A stretch of 16,137 nucleotides of DNA. Origin: an uncultured Prevotellaceae bacterium. GTDB taxonomy: Bacteria > Bacteroidota > Bacteroidia > Bacteroidales > Muribaculaceae. A program made the translations under genes and the position numbers. Below, piece by piece: positions 6,010 through 12,905 of the stretch. The notes beneath the pieces were generated by a model that did not search any database, was not told where the DNA came from, and saw nothing but the letters and a program-made list of their open reading frames with translations. Each line of letters opens with the position of its first letter. Positions within the stretch are counted from its first letter, which is position 1. The stretch spans positions 1 through 16,137 of the forward strand of contig CAMFSS010000016.1 in NCBI GenBank assembly GCA_945983195.1. Direction: 5' to 3'.

Positions 6010-7302
6010 TTAGTCTTTCAGACAAGCCAAAGGGATGACTTTTACCCCATCTGGACGAGTGTAGGCCATGCTGCCTCCTGTCATAACAATAAGGAGATCT
6101 GGCTCTCGCAGAGGAACCTGTTTCTCTCCTTCATTATATTCTTGTATGAGTTGTTTTAGTTGCAATAGATGCGCTGCACCTTCATTGATTTCACGACTGC
6201 CAAGCTTACATTCTATAAGTGCGTAACGACCATCCGACAGGTGTAGGACAAGGTCGGCTTCAAGTCCATACCTATCACGATAGTACGATATGTGGCTGTT
6301 GAAGTCGGCCGTATAGGCTCGAAGATCCCTGATGCACATTTGTTCAAAAATAAAGCCAAAAGTCTTCAGTTGTATCTCCAGAGATTCAGCACTTTGCCCC
6401 AATGCCGCAACTGCTATTGATGGGTCAGTGAAACAACGTTTAGGCGTGCTTCGGATAGCTGTTTTGCTACGGATGGCCGGACACCACGCATCAATATCCT
6501 GTATGACAAAGAGTCGTTCGAGAGTAGCCACATATTCGTCAAAGGTGTCCATTGAGAGTGAAATGTCGCCTGAAGCAGTTAAATCTGCAAGAATGCTTGT
6601 CTTTTTTGCCAATGTGCTGATATTCCTCGCATACGACTTCAAAAGTTGTTTGGCAATCTTTGGATTTCTCTGCCGACCATCTACCGCAGATATATCATTG
6701 TCGCACACGCTGTTAACATAGTCTTTTGCAATCATCATGCAAGCCTTCTCATTCATTTGTAGAGTTACGGGCCAACCACCACGGCATGCCACTCGGATCA
6801 ACTCGGGAATATCAAGTTTGCTCGTTGCTCCATCAATGTCATAAGCAGGGTCATCAAACAATTTACGAACAGACACATTGCCCGAAGAGTCCTTTGATTC
6901 CCAAAGGCTCATAGGGAACATCTTCATCCGCGTGATACGACCAGTGCCGGTATGACGAATCTTTGTCTTGTCAACCGTATTACTACCTGTCAATATATAC
7001 TGCCCAGGAAGTCCACCGCTATTATCAACAGACAATCTTACGGCATCCCATATCTTCGGGGCATCTTGCCACTCGTCAATAAGACGAGGCTTCTCTCCCT
7101 TTAGTAAAAGAGAGGGCATAGTTGCTGCTGTCTCAAGATACTCATCTGCCTTATCAGGGTCTTGCATCTTGATGACACTCTTTGCATGTTGCATAGCCGT
7201 AGTTGTCTTACCGGTCCATTTAGGACCTTCTATCAGTATGGCTCCGAATGCTTCTAATCTCTCTTGAAGCAATTTGTCTGCTATTCTTGGTAAATATTCC
7301 AT
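6010..7302 (-). CDS. DUF4143-family AAA ATPase with PD-(D/E)XK-like C-terminal domain
   Basis: Solitary ATPase of a widespread bacterial and archaeal family of unknown role. Walker A is GPKWTGKTT (26-34), Walker B-like RLIDEWQD (73-80) and the sensor region YILTGSN (102-108). The C-terminal DUF4143 part ends with EADLVLHLSDGRYALIECK (about 348-366), the acidic-x-acid...ExK pattern of the PD-(D/E)XK nuclease fold. Nuclease activity is not established for the family. Of 430 residues none appear missing. I start at ATG 7300-7302: the frame extends nine codons further to a TTG, but that TTG lies inside the -7 box and cannot be translated from this promoter. The gene is divergent from the plus-strand gene at 7644. 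No partner gene sits beside it on its own strand. Such ATPases are often strain-variable, so this may be accessory DNA. Confidence 0.88.
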   Translation of the reverse strand: MEYLPRIADKLLQERLEAFGAILIEGPKWTGKTTTAMQHAKSVIKMQDPDKADEYLETAATMPSLLLKGEKPRLIDEWQDAPKIWDAVRLSVDNSGGLPGQYILTGSNTVDKTKIRHTGTGRITRMKMFPMSLWESKDSSGNVSVRKLFDDPAYDIDGATSKLDIPELIRVACRGGWPVTLQMNEKACMMIAKDYVNSVCDNDISAVDGRQRNPKIAKQLLKSYARNISTLAKKTSILADLTASGDISLSMDTFDEYVATLERLFVIQDIDAWCPAIRSKTAIRSTPKRCFTDPSIAVAALGQSAESLEIQLKTFGFIFEQMCIRDLRAYTADFNSHISYYRDRYGLEADLVLHLSDGRYALIECKLGSREINEGAAHLLQLKQLIQEYNEGEKQVPLREPDLLIVMTGGSMAYTRPDGVKVIPLACLKD

Positions 7303-7325
7303 ATTCGGTGTTAGTATTTGTGAAT

Positions 7326-7334
7326 GCAAAGATA
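7326..7334 (-). promoter_or_regulatory. -7 box TATCTTTGC of the ATPase gene
   Basis: On the minus strand TATCTTTGC is the exact Bacteroidota -7 consensus; the -33 position has only a weak T-rich match. It predicts a leader of about 18 bases to ATG 7302 and rules out the TTG at 7329, which overlaps the box. Confidence 0.65.
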
Positions 7335-7391
7335 GTGCTTTTATTTGAACTAAATAATAACGTTCGGTGTTTTTGCGCTATTTTAACCCTT

Positions 7392-7449
7392 ATTCTTGTG
7401 GTATATCATTCGGTATTCTTGTGGCATTTCATTCGGTGTTCTTGTGATG
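7392..7449. repeat. 23-bp direct repeat, 2.5 copies, upstream of the ATPase
   Basis: ATTCTTGTGGTATATCATTCGGT (7392-7414) is followed directly by a copy with two changes (7415-7437) and by a partial copy beginning GTTCTTGTGATGCC (7438). On the minus strand each unit end gives ACCGAAT; related ACACCGAA words recur near 7360 and at the ATPase start (7302-7310). They could be protein-binding repeats upstream of the ATPase promoter. Confidence 0.8.
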
Positions 7450-7512
7450 CCTCGTTTTTGTCCGTTTGTGATTAGCAAATCGTGCGTGTGCATATATGTG
7501 ATAATAAGTGAC

Positions 7513-7533
7513 CTTGCAAAACAAGATTGCAAG
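7513..7533. promoter_or_regulatory. Dyad CTTGCAA-N7-TTGCAAG, possible operator
   Basis: CTTGCAA (7513-7519) and TTGCAAG (7527-7533) form a perfect 7-bp inverted repeat with a 7-base centre, the geometry of a dimeric repressor site. It lies 50-70 bases upstream of the -7 box of the plus-strand gene. Confidence 0.4.
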
Positions 7534-7541
7534 AAACCTGT

Positions 7542-7579
7542 GCGGCTGTTCTTTTTTGTTGATAAAAAGGAACAGCCGC
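7542..7579 (+). terminator. 16-bp inverted repeat overlapping the promoter of the next gene
   Basis: GCGGCTGTTCTTTTTT (7542-7557) and AAAAAGGAACAGCCGC (7564-7579) pair over 16 positions with one G-U wobble and a 6-base loop, followed by CTTTTC. In shape it is a plus-strand terminator, although no plus-strand gene precedes it nearby. Its right arm occupies the space between -33 and -7 of the promoter at 7585-7593, so it could instead act as an operator or insulate the gene from read-through. Confidence 0.55.
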
Positions 7580-7584
7580 TTTTC

Positions 7585-7593
7585 TATCTTTGC
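7585..7593 (+). promoter_or_regulatory. -7 box TATCTTTGC of the hypothetical gene
   Basis: Exact match to the Bacteroidota -7 element. A TTG occurs 23 rather than 19 bases upstream (in the hairpin loop at 7559-7561), so the -33 spacing is not ideal. Transcription would start near 7599, about 45 bases before ATG 7644. Confidence 0.65.
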
Positions 7594-7643
7594 ACGGTGC
7601 AAACAGAATGTGCGGAATAGTAGTAACCAATTATGATGATGCC

Positions 7644-8195
7644 ATGAAATGTGAAACAATGATGATGAAACTGAGCGAGCAGGAGATGCTCGACTTGTGG
7701 AAACTGCGTTGCGGTTATGTGACTCCGCGACGCGACTGCTACCTTGAACGTGATGATGATGTGGAACTCGACACCGGGCTGCTGCACCGCATACGCGCGT
7801 GGTATGCCGATTTGCTCATGAATGCTCCTGCCGATATGCTCCCGGTGGAGGATGTGGCTGCCGATTGCAATGTAGGTGCGGGATTCGACGGTGCGGTGCT
7901 GCTTCGGCTTCCCGACCGTTGCGTGAGAGTGCTTGCAGTGCGGCTAAATGGGTGGAAGCGTGATGCTGCGGTGATGCATCCGGCAGGTTCGGCTGCCGAC
8001 CTACGGCAGGGTGTGGAGTGGCTGCGCGGCACGCCGGATTACCCTGTTGCTATTGCCGACAGCGATGGGCTGAGGCTCTATCCTGCGCCTGACGGTGGGA
8101 GTGTGGAGGTGGCAAAGGCTCTGTGTGTGGTGCGGCCTGCCGATGGCAGCTACCAATTTGCCGAGCCGTTGCTTGGAACTCTGCCGCAGGAGTAG
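7644..8195 (+). CDS. Hypothetical protein, unrecognised
   Basis: A 183-residue soluble protein from ATG 7644; I recognise no family. There is no signal peptide or membrane segment. It begins with an acidic/helical part (KLSEQEMLDLWKLRCGY, then RDCYLERDDDVELDTGLL) and continues as alternating short hydrophobic stretches typical of a mixed alpha/beta fold (VLLRLPDRCVRVLAVRLNGW, YPVAIADSDGLRLYPAPDGG). It is GC-rich and Asp/Arg-rich like the neighbouring chromosomal genes, so it does not look foreign. The frame is open upstream to a TTG at 7590 inside the -7 box and has another ATG at 7608. Both leave almost no leader, so 7644 (or the ATG run at 7659) is more likely. It is the only protein gene on the plus strand here, has its own promoter and ends in a strong hairpin, hence monocistronic. 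Confidence 0.75.
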   Translation: MKCETMMMKLSEQEMLDLWKLRCGYVTPRRDCYLERDDDVELDTGLLHRIRAWYADLLMNAPADMLPVEDVAADCNVGAGFDGAVLLRLPDRCVRVLAVRLNGWKRDAAVMHPAGSAADLRQGVEWLRGTPDYPVAIADSDGLRLYPAPDGGSVEVAKALCVVRPADGSYQFAEPLLGTLPQE

Positions 8196-8199
8196 AAAG

Positions 8200-8245
8200 A
8201 AGCGAGAGAGCGTACAATGTGGGTGGATTGCACGCTCTCTCGCTT
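8200..8245. terminator. Bidirectional terminator hairpin between convergent genes
   Basis: AAGCGAGAGAGCGTACAAT (8200-8218) and ATTGCACGCTCTCTCGCTT (8227-8245) pair over 19 positions with one mismatch and an 8-base loop. It starts 4 bases after the stop of the plus-strand gene and lies 22 bases past the meaB stop, so it can end both transcripts. The T-tracts on either side are short. Confidence 0.8.
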
Positions 8246-8267
8246 GTTATGATTGGTGCATTGCGCA

Positions 8268-9356
8268 CTATTTGTTGCTGAAGTAGTAGTGAAGCACATC
8301 GGCGGCAGCCATAAATGAGCTTTGCTTGGCATCGAGCACCAGTCGCTGCTTGGCGGCGAGCATCTCCTCAATTACGGGGTTGTTGTAGAAGTTTGCCTTC
8401 AGATGTTCGTTGATTGTTTCATACATCCAGTATTTCTCCTGCTGGCGACGCTTCTCCTCGAAGTAGCCGTTTTTCTTCACAAAGTCGAAGTAGCGGTAAA
8501 TCATGTCCCACACTTCGGGAATGCCTATTTCGTAGTAACCCGAATAGGTGAGAACTTCGGGAGTCCAGCCGCTTGGCGGCAGTGGGAAAAGGTGCAGCGC
8601 ATTGCGGAATTGGGCTTGTGCGAGGCGTGCACGGTCGATGTTGTCGCCGTCTGCCGTGTTGATGACATAGCCATCAGCCATTTCCATGATGCCGCGCTTG
8701 ATGCCCTGCAGCTCGTCGCCCGTGCCTGCAAGCTGAATGAGCAGGAAGAAGTCGACCATGGAGTGCACGGCGGTTTCGCTCTGGCCCACACCTACGGTCT
8801 CTACAAAGATTTTGTCGAATCCGGCAGCTTCGCAAAGTACAATCGTCTCACGCGTCTTGCGGGCAACGCCGCCGAGCGAGCCTGCCGAGGGGCTGGGGCG
8901 AATGAAAGCGTCGGGGTGTACGGAGAGTTTCTCCATTCGCGTCTTGTCACCGAGAATACTGCCGTTCGAACGCTCGCTGCTGGGGTCGATAGCCAATACG
9001 GCGAGCTTGCCTCCGTCTTTGAGCACATGCAGGCCGAAAGCGTCGATTGAGGTGCTTTTTCCGGCACCGGGCACACCTGTGATGCCGATGCGCACTGAGT
9101 GCCCGGCATGGGGAAGGCACTTTTCGATTACTTCCTGCGCCAGGGCGTAGTGGTCGGGGTTCATGCTCTCAACCAGCGTCACCGCCTGCCCGAGCACAGT
9201 GATGTTGCCCTTGGTGATGCCCTCTACGTATTCTGCTGCCGAGAGCAGCCTGCGGCGAGGCTTGCGCTTCATGTAGGGGTTGACTATAGGAGGTTGGGCA
9301 ATGCCCTTGTTGACGGTCAAGCCGGCATATTGTTCATCGTTTTCGGGGTGTTCCAT
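8268..9356 (-). CDS. meaB: Methylmalonyl-CoA mutase-associated GTPase MeaB
   Basis: SIMIBI-class GTPase (ArgK/MeaB family) that gates cobalamin loading and protects methylmalonyl-CoA mutase, part of the succinate-propionate route used by many Bacteroidales. Visible motifs are the P-loop GVPGAGKST (94-102), AIDPSSERSNGSILGDKTRM (122-141), RPSPSAGSLGGVARKTRE (153-170) and the switch segment ETVGVGQSE (186-194). The C-terminal helical part (about 300-362) is the dimerisation region of the family. The G4 guanine-specificity motif, normally NKADGD, reads NTADGD (233-238): Lys is Thr through codon ACG at 8655-8657, one base from AAG. The length of 362 is normal. The mutase subunit genes are not in this window. 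A good promoter lies at 9414-9445, and the gene ends at the bidirectional hairpin at 8200-8245. Confidence 0.93.
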   Translation of the reverse strand: MEHPENDEQYAGLTVNKGIAQPPIVNPYMKRKPRRRLLSAAEYVEGITKGNITVLGQAVTLVESMNPDHYALAQEVIEKCLPHAGHSVRIGITGVPGAGKSTSIDAFGLHVLKDGGKLAVLAIDPSSERSNGSILGDKTRMEKLSVHPDAFIRPSPSAGSLGGVARKTRETIVLCEAAGFDKIFVETVGVGQSETAVHSMVDFFLLIQLAGTGDELQGIKRGIMEMADGYVINTADGDNIDRARLAQAQFRNALHLFPLPPSGWTPEVLTYSGYYEIGIPEVWDMIYRYFDFVKKNGYFEEKRRQQEKYWMYETINEHLKANFYNNPVIEEMLAAKQRLVLDAKQSSFMAAADVLHYYFSNK

Positions 9357-9413
9357 ATTGAAAGGAGTAGTGGTTGTTCGTTAATAGATTTAGTGGTGTG
9401 GAGAAACGTTAGT

Positions 9414-9445
9414 GCGAAGATAGGGAAAAAGCGCGGTAAAACAAA
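9414..9445 (-). promoter_or_regulatory. Promoter of meaB
   Basis: On the minus strand TTTG (complement of 9442-9445) is followed after 19 bases by TATCTTCGC (9414-9422), one base off the TAnnTTTGC consensus. It lies between the stop of the preceding DUF1573 gene (9456) and the meaB ATG, with a leader of about 50 bases. Confidence 0.65.
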
Positions 9446-9455
9446 GCGTGCATGG

Positions 9456-10256
9456 TTAAAAAGCTGAAAAATCGGAGCTGACGCTGTTGCGGACGTTTGC
9501 CACTACGGTAACTTTCACCATGCCCATAGTTGATGAGTCGGTAGGGTTGATGGGAGTGGCGGTGATGCACAGCGGTGTTTCGGTGACACCGATGCAGTCA
9601 GGGCACTTCGAGGCATCGAAAGTCACGGTGATGTGGCATTCGTTTCCCGGAGGAAGCAATGTCTTGGAAAATTGCACCGACAGCGGCTTAGGAGCGTCGG
9701 GGGCTTCGAGTCTTATGGTGTCGGACGATGCGTTGTAGGCTGAGAGAATGGCGTTGTGCGAGCTTTCGGCACTCACTTCGCCTATTGGAAGTATGTGGTT
9801 CGACAGGCGCAACGGTCCGGCTATGGTGGGATAGCGTCGGGTGAGGGTCGACTCGGAGGCACGCACTGTGCCGTGCACGGTGAGTGATGTGCGCAGCGGT
9901 GGCGACGACAGGCGCACGGCAACGCTTTTGGCAAACGTGCCGGGGCGTCCGTTGGGATTGAACACTAAAGTGATGGTGGCGGTGTCGCCGGGAGCAATGG
10001 GCTGCTTGGGATAGCGCGCAGCGGTGCAGCCGCACGATGAGCGTACCTCTATGATTGATATGGCTGTGTCGGCTATGTTGACCATCTGCATCGTGCACGC
10101 CACTTTACCGCCGCTTTCCTCGATTACACCGAAATCGTGCTCGCGCTCAAGCCAGATTGCGCTTTGCCCTGCCTCGGCGTGTGAGCCGGAGAGTGCAGGC
10201 GCAGCAGCCGCGGTGAGCGCGACGGCGGCAATGAGGAGAATCGTAAGCCGGTACAT
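9456..10256 (-). CDS. Exported DUF1573 protein, two beta domains
   Basis: Exported protein of the DUF1573 family, common in Bacteroidota and of unknown function; the fold is Ig/ASH-like. An N-terminal signal peptide (1-28, hydrophobic core with Ala-rich end) precedes the first domain, which has the family pattern HDFGVIEESGG (40-50), SSCGCTAARYPKQPIAPGD (73-91) and FNPNGRPG (99-106). The SCGC pair is the hallmark of the family and could form a disulfide or bind a ligand. The second half (about 145-255) is another beta sandwich with weaker similarity and its own CPDC. The 266 residues are roughly twice the length of the neighbour. It starts 5 bases after the stop of the other DUF1573 gene, so the two are one operon and look like products of an old duplication. 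Confidence 0.85.
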   Translation of the reverse strand: MYRLTILLIAAVALTAAAAPALSGSHAEAGQSAIWLEREHDFGVIEESGGKVACTMQMVNIADTAISIIEVRSSCGCTAARYPKQPIAPGDTATITLVFNPNGRPGTFAKSVAVRLSSPPLRTSLTVHGTVRASESTLTRRYPTIAGPLRLSNHILPIGEVSAESSHNAILSAYNASSDTIRLEAPDAPKPLSVQFSKTLLPPGNECHITVTFDASKCPDCIGVTETPLCITATPINPTDSSTMGMVKVTVVANVRNSVSSDFSAF

Positions 10257-10261
10257 TGCCT

Positions 10262-10660
10262 TTATTTGCGTGGGATTATTGAACCTTCTATGTAGAGTGA
10301 AGTGCGCTTTTCGCGACCGTTAGTCTTCACTGTGATAGTCTTGCGGAAGCCGCCCGAGCCTCCTGTGGGATTGAACTTCACCTTGATTTTGCCTTTTTTG
10401 CCCGGAGCAATGGGCTGTCGCGGGAAGTCGGGGTTGGTGCAGCCGCACGAGGCTTTCGCCTCTATGATGATGAGCGGAGAGTTGCCGGTGTTGGTGAACT
10501 CAAATTCGCAGCGTGCAATACCCTTCTCCTCTTTGATGAAACCGAGGTCGGCTGTTGTGGATTTGAATGACGCTTCGGCGAAGGTCTTGTCGTTGTCGTC
10601 GGCAGCAGCAGATGTCAGTGCCACTACGGCAGAGATTATGTAAATAACTATGCGTTTCAT
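10262..10660 (-). CDS. Small exported DUF1573 protein
   Basis: A one-domain DUF1573 protein of 132 residues, exported by a signal peptide (MKRIVIYIISAVVALTSAAA) and probably periplasmic. The family blocks are ADLGFIKEEKG (37-47), FTNTGNSPLIIIEAKASCGC (55-74), RQPIAPGKKGKIKVKFNPTG (81-100) and a closing strand at RTSLYIEGSI. It shares the SCGCT motif and the QPIAPG turn with the larger neighbour. First gene of the pair; a TACCTTCGC box lies 20 bases upstream. The molecular role of the family is not known to me. Confidence 0.88.
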   Translation of the reverse strand: MKRIVIYIISAVVALTSAAADDNDKTFAEASFKSTTADLGFIKEEKGIARCEFEFTNTGNSPLIIIEAKASCGCTNPDFPRQPIAPGKKGKIKVKFNPTGGSGGFRKTITVKTNGREKRTSLYIEGSIIPRK

Positions 10661-10680
10661 TGCTATGCTTGAATTTTTTT

Positions 10681-10689
10681 GCGAAGGTA
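10681..10689 (-). promoter_or_regulatory. -7 box of the DUF1573 operon
   Basis: TACCTTCGC on the minus strand resembles TAnnTTTGC with one change, the same T-to-C change seen in the meaB promoter. No clear TTG stands 19 bases upstream. Confidence 0.4.
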
Positions 10690-10790
10690 CGAAAAAAACG
10701 CGATATACGGTGCGCTGAGATACAATTCTTTAGAGTCTAATTTGACCAAATCACGCTAAAATTGGTTGTTTTGAGCGAAAAGCCCCGATT

Positions 10791-10809
10791 TTAACTATCC
10801 GATAGTTAA
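10791..10809. promoter_or_regulatory. 19-bp perfect palindrome, operator candidate
   Basis: TTAACTATCCGATAGTTAA has two perfect 9-base arms around a central C (10800). It lies 26 bases upstream of the -33 box of the plus-strand promoter at 10836-10867, a position suited to an activator or repressor dimer. Confidence 0.5.
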
Positions 10810-10835
10810 TTTACGGATTTTTTTAACACTTTTAT

Positions 10836-10867
10836 TTTGAATATCTCAAAAAAACAGCTATCTTTGC
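10836..10867 (+). promoter_or_regulatory. Consensus promoter of a plus-strand small RNA
   Basis: TTTG (10836-10839), exactly 19 bases, then TATCTTTGC (10859-10867): a full match to the Bacteroidota sigma factor consensus and, with the meaB and MATE promoters, one of the best in the window. No open reading frame of gene length follows on the plus strand. Confidence 0.8.
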
Positions 10868-10872
10868 AACAA

Positions 10873-10941
10873 GTTTTTTCATAGGATTAGATTTTTAAGG
10901 TTTACTAATTACGGCTGTTGCGAAACAGCCGTAAATTTTTT
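10873..10941 (+). ncRNA. Candidate small RNA of about 70 nt
   Basis: Between the consensus promoter and a strong terminator there are about 40 unpaired, A/T-rich bases (including GGATTAGATTTTTAAGG) and then the terminator stem itself. No start codon with a useful frame is present. The nearest genes on both sides run on the minus strand, so this is not a leader of a known gene. It lies past the 3' end of the esterase gene, with its own promoter and a palindrome upstream. I infer a regulated trans-acting small RNA; a short decoy or attenuated leader is the alternative. I cannot name a family. Confidence 0.55.
10909..10941 (+). terminator. Rho-independent terminator with GNRA loop
   Basis: TTACGGCTGTT (10909-10919) and AACAGCCGTAA (10924-10934) form a perfect 11-bp stem closed by the tetraloop GCGA, followed by ATTTTTT. 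It ends the short plus-strand transcript starting near 10873. Confidence 0.88.
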
Positions 10942-10947
10942 ATATAT

Positions 10948-10979
10948 AATCCCCATACAGGCTCACTTGTATGGGGATT
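10948..10979 (-). terminator. Terminator hairpin behind the esterase gene
   Basis: AATCCCCATACA (10948-10959) and TGTATGGGGATT (10968-10979) pair perfectly over 12 bp around an 8-base loop. It lies about 40 bases past the esterase stop; on the minus strand a T/A-rich stretch without a pure T run follows. It separates the esterase transcript from the convergent small RNA. Confidence 0.7.
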
Positions 10980-11019
10980 TCGTAATTGTGGTTATGTTGA
11001 CTCACCTACGGATGCCGGG

Positions 11020-11886
11020 TCAATTGGCGGCGAATGACTTCACGAAGAAGAGTATCTGGTAGTCTATGGAGTTATTCCAGTATTCCTGATTGTGCTTGCC
11101 TGGGCGCACGATGTAGTCGTGCGGAATGCCGGTTTTCAGCAAAGCAGCGTGCAGATTGTTGTTGACCTCAAAGAAGAAGTCATCGTAGCCGCAGTCGATG
11201 ATTATGCGCTGTGCAGCCTCCTTGTTGATTTTCGGCACAAGGCTGAGCACGGTGTGCGAATCCCACACCTCACGGTTGCTCTCGTATGGACCGAGGTCTT
11301 TGCTGATTTTCCATTTCTTGGGGAACGGACGGAAGTCGACACCGCCACTTGTGCTGCCGCATGAGCCGAACACCTCGGGGTGGCGCAAGCCGAGCCACAT
11401 TCCACCGTGACCGCCCATGCTCAGACCGGTGATGGCACGCATTTTTGGCTCGGGAAGGGTGCGGTAGTGGTTGTCGATGTAGTTGACAAGTTCGGTGGCT
11501 ACATAGGTCTCGTAGCAGATCGACTTGTCGACAGGCGAATCGAAATACCAGCTTGTGGCACCGTCGGGGCACACGATTATAATGCCATATTCCGAAGCAA
11601 TGTCATTAAGCTCGGGCTTGATTTCAATCCACGATTTGTAGTTGCCTCCGAAGCCGTGTAGAAGGTAGACCACTGGGTATTGCTCGTTTTGCAGCTCTTC
11701 GTCGAAGTATTGAGCCGGTACGATAACTACATTCTTGATGAGTTTGTCCATTTTCTCGCTTTTCACGGCGATGGTGTCGACTTGCACGATTGAGGCTTCC
11801 TGTGCCGACACTGCGCAGGAGGTAGTGATAATCACGGCAAGGGCGAATAGCATAGCCGTGAGACGATGAAGTGCTTTCTTGTTCAT
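11020..11886 (-). CDS. Secreted alpha/beta-hydrolase, esterase D / feruloyl-esterase-like
   Basis: Member of the putative esterase family (PF00756 type, which includes S-formylglutathione hydrolases and feruloyl/acetyl xylan esterases). Export to the periplasm or beyond points to cleavage of ester side groups on glycans rather than formaldehyde detoxification; the substrate is inferred. The signal sequence spans about 1-29; ITTSC at 20-24 could also be a lipobox. Oxyanion region HGFGG (77-81), nucleophile elbow GLSMGG with Ser156, acid probably Asp231 or Asp235/236 (DCGYDDF) and His265 in GKHNQEYW complete the triad. The 288 residues are the normal length for a single-domain enzyme with no carbohydrate-binding module. 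It follows the GSCFA gene after 56 bp on the same strand and ends at the hairpin 10948-10979. Confidence 0.88.
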   Translation of the reverse strand: MNKKALHRLTAMLFALAVIITTSCAVSAQEASIVQVDTIAVKSEKMDKLIKNVVIVPAQYFDEELQNEQYPVVYLLHGFGGNYKSWIEIKPELNDIASEYGIIIVCPDGATSWYFDSPVDKSICYETYVATELVNYIDNHYRTLPEPKMRAITGLSMGGHGGMWLGLRHPEVFGSCGSTSGGVDFRPFPKKWKISKDLGPYESNREVWDSHTVLSLVPKINKEAAQRIIIDCGYDDFFFEVNNNLHAALLKTGIPHDYIVRPGKHNQEYWNNSIDYQILFFVKSFAAN

Positions 11887-11942
11887 ATTGATTCAGTTTT
11901 GAATAGTTTTGATGTTGTTTCTGTGTTGAAGTAATGTTTTGC

Positions 11943-12905
11943 TCACTCTGTGGAGCGGTGCAGCACGGCTGCAATGTGCGGCTGCTCGGCGATGAGCCGG
12001 GCAAGGGCTGCCTCGGTGTCGGCACGGAAACGCGCCACAAGTTCGGCATTGTCGCTCATCGGGCGGTGACGGAGCCGCTTTGTCATTCGCTCGCAGCGGT
12101 CGATTAGCGGCAGGTCGGCAGGGTCGATGCAGGAGGCGAGGAGCTGCTGCCAGATGTATTCCACTGCCACTTCCGAAGGGTGCACCATGTCGGAGGCATA
12201 GAAGCGGTAGTCGCGCAGGTCGTCGAGCATTATTTCGTACGACGGGAAATAGTGGCAATCGGGCTGGGTGGCTACAATTTCCCCTACTGCCACGCGCAGG
12301 GTGCTCTTGCTCAGACTGTTGGCGGCAAGCCCGTCGGCTATGTGGCGTATGGGGCTTACTGTGAATACCACTTTCACCCCCTGATTCACGCTCCGCAGGC
12401 TGCACAGTGCGCTCCGCAGTGCATCGGTCACTTCGCCCACGCTGCGCATGCTCCGCTCAAATTGCGCCGCAGGCAGCTTGTGGCAATTTCCAACCACCGT
12501 GCCGCTGTGGCTGTAGGTGATGGCTGTGCCAAGGGTGAGAAACACGTAGCTGCACTCTCTGAGGTGGCTGTGGGCGGCGGTGATTGCCTCATTCATGCGT
12601 TGCAAGGCAACATCGCGGTCGGCAGCCGAGAATGACGAGTGGAAATCGAAGCTGTTCCACACGCCGTTGGCAAGAAACAGCTCATCTGGCTCAACGAGGC
12701 GGCATCCGGCAATGCGCTCCACCGCTGTGGCAATGCTCATGGGGTTGTAGAGCGTGCCGAGCGGATTCACCAGTGCATCAATCATGGCATCGGTGAAGCG
12801 TGAGCCGATATTGGTGGAAAAGCAGGAGCCAATCAGCATCAGCTTGTCGCTGTGCCTGATTGGCTCGCTTAGAGAGTCGATTTTTATCGCAGTGCGGAAA
12901 TCCAT
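11943..12905 (-). CDS. GSCFA domain protein (SGNH-hydrolase-like)
   Basis: A GSCFA-family protein, frequent in Bacteroidota, related to SGNH hydrolases; no physiological substrate is known to me. The naming motif is present as GSCFS (26-30) in LMLIGSCFSTNIG, followed by NPLGTLYNP (47-55), FLTLGTAITY (122-131) and the closing SGNH block SDMVHPSEVAVEYIW (238-252) with the Asp-x-x-His pair D239/H242. The length of 320 is typical. There is no signal peptide, so it is probably cytoplasmic. Its ATG (12903-12905) shares one base with the TAA stop of the upstream membrane-protein gene (TAATG), so the two are very likely translationally coupled. Whether they share a function is unknown. Confidence 0.9.
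   Translation of the reverse strand: MDFRTAIKIDSLSEPIRHSDKLMLIGSCFSTNIGSRFTDAMIDALVNPLGTLYNPMSIATAVERIAGCRLVEPDELFLANGVWNSFDFHSSFSAADRDVALQRMNEAITAAHSHLRECSYVFLTLGTAITYSHSGTVVGNCHKLPAAQFERSMRSVGEVTDALRSALCSLRSVNQGVKVVFTVSPIRHIADGLAANSLSKSTLRVAVGEIVATQPDCHYFPSYEIMLDDLRDYRFYASDMVHPSEVAVEYIWQQLLASCIDPADLPLIDRCERMTKRLRHRPMSDNAELVARFRADTEAALARLIAEQPHIAAVLHRSTE

Noticed and set aside
7303..7329. TTG start at 7329 for the ATPase
   Set aside because: The TTG is part of the TATCTTTGC promoter box and would not be in the transcript; ATG 7302 is used instead.
7590..7643. TTG start at 7590 for the hypothetical plus-strand gene
   Set aside because: It overlaps the -7 box; the ATG at 7608 is also too near the predicted transcript start to be preferred.
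8322..9467. Long plus-strand frames opposite meaB
   Set aside because: Antisense shadows of a conserved GTPase gene.
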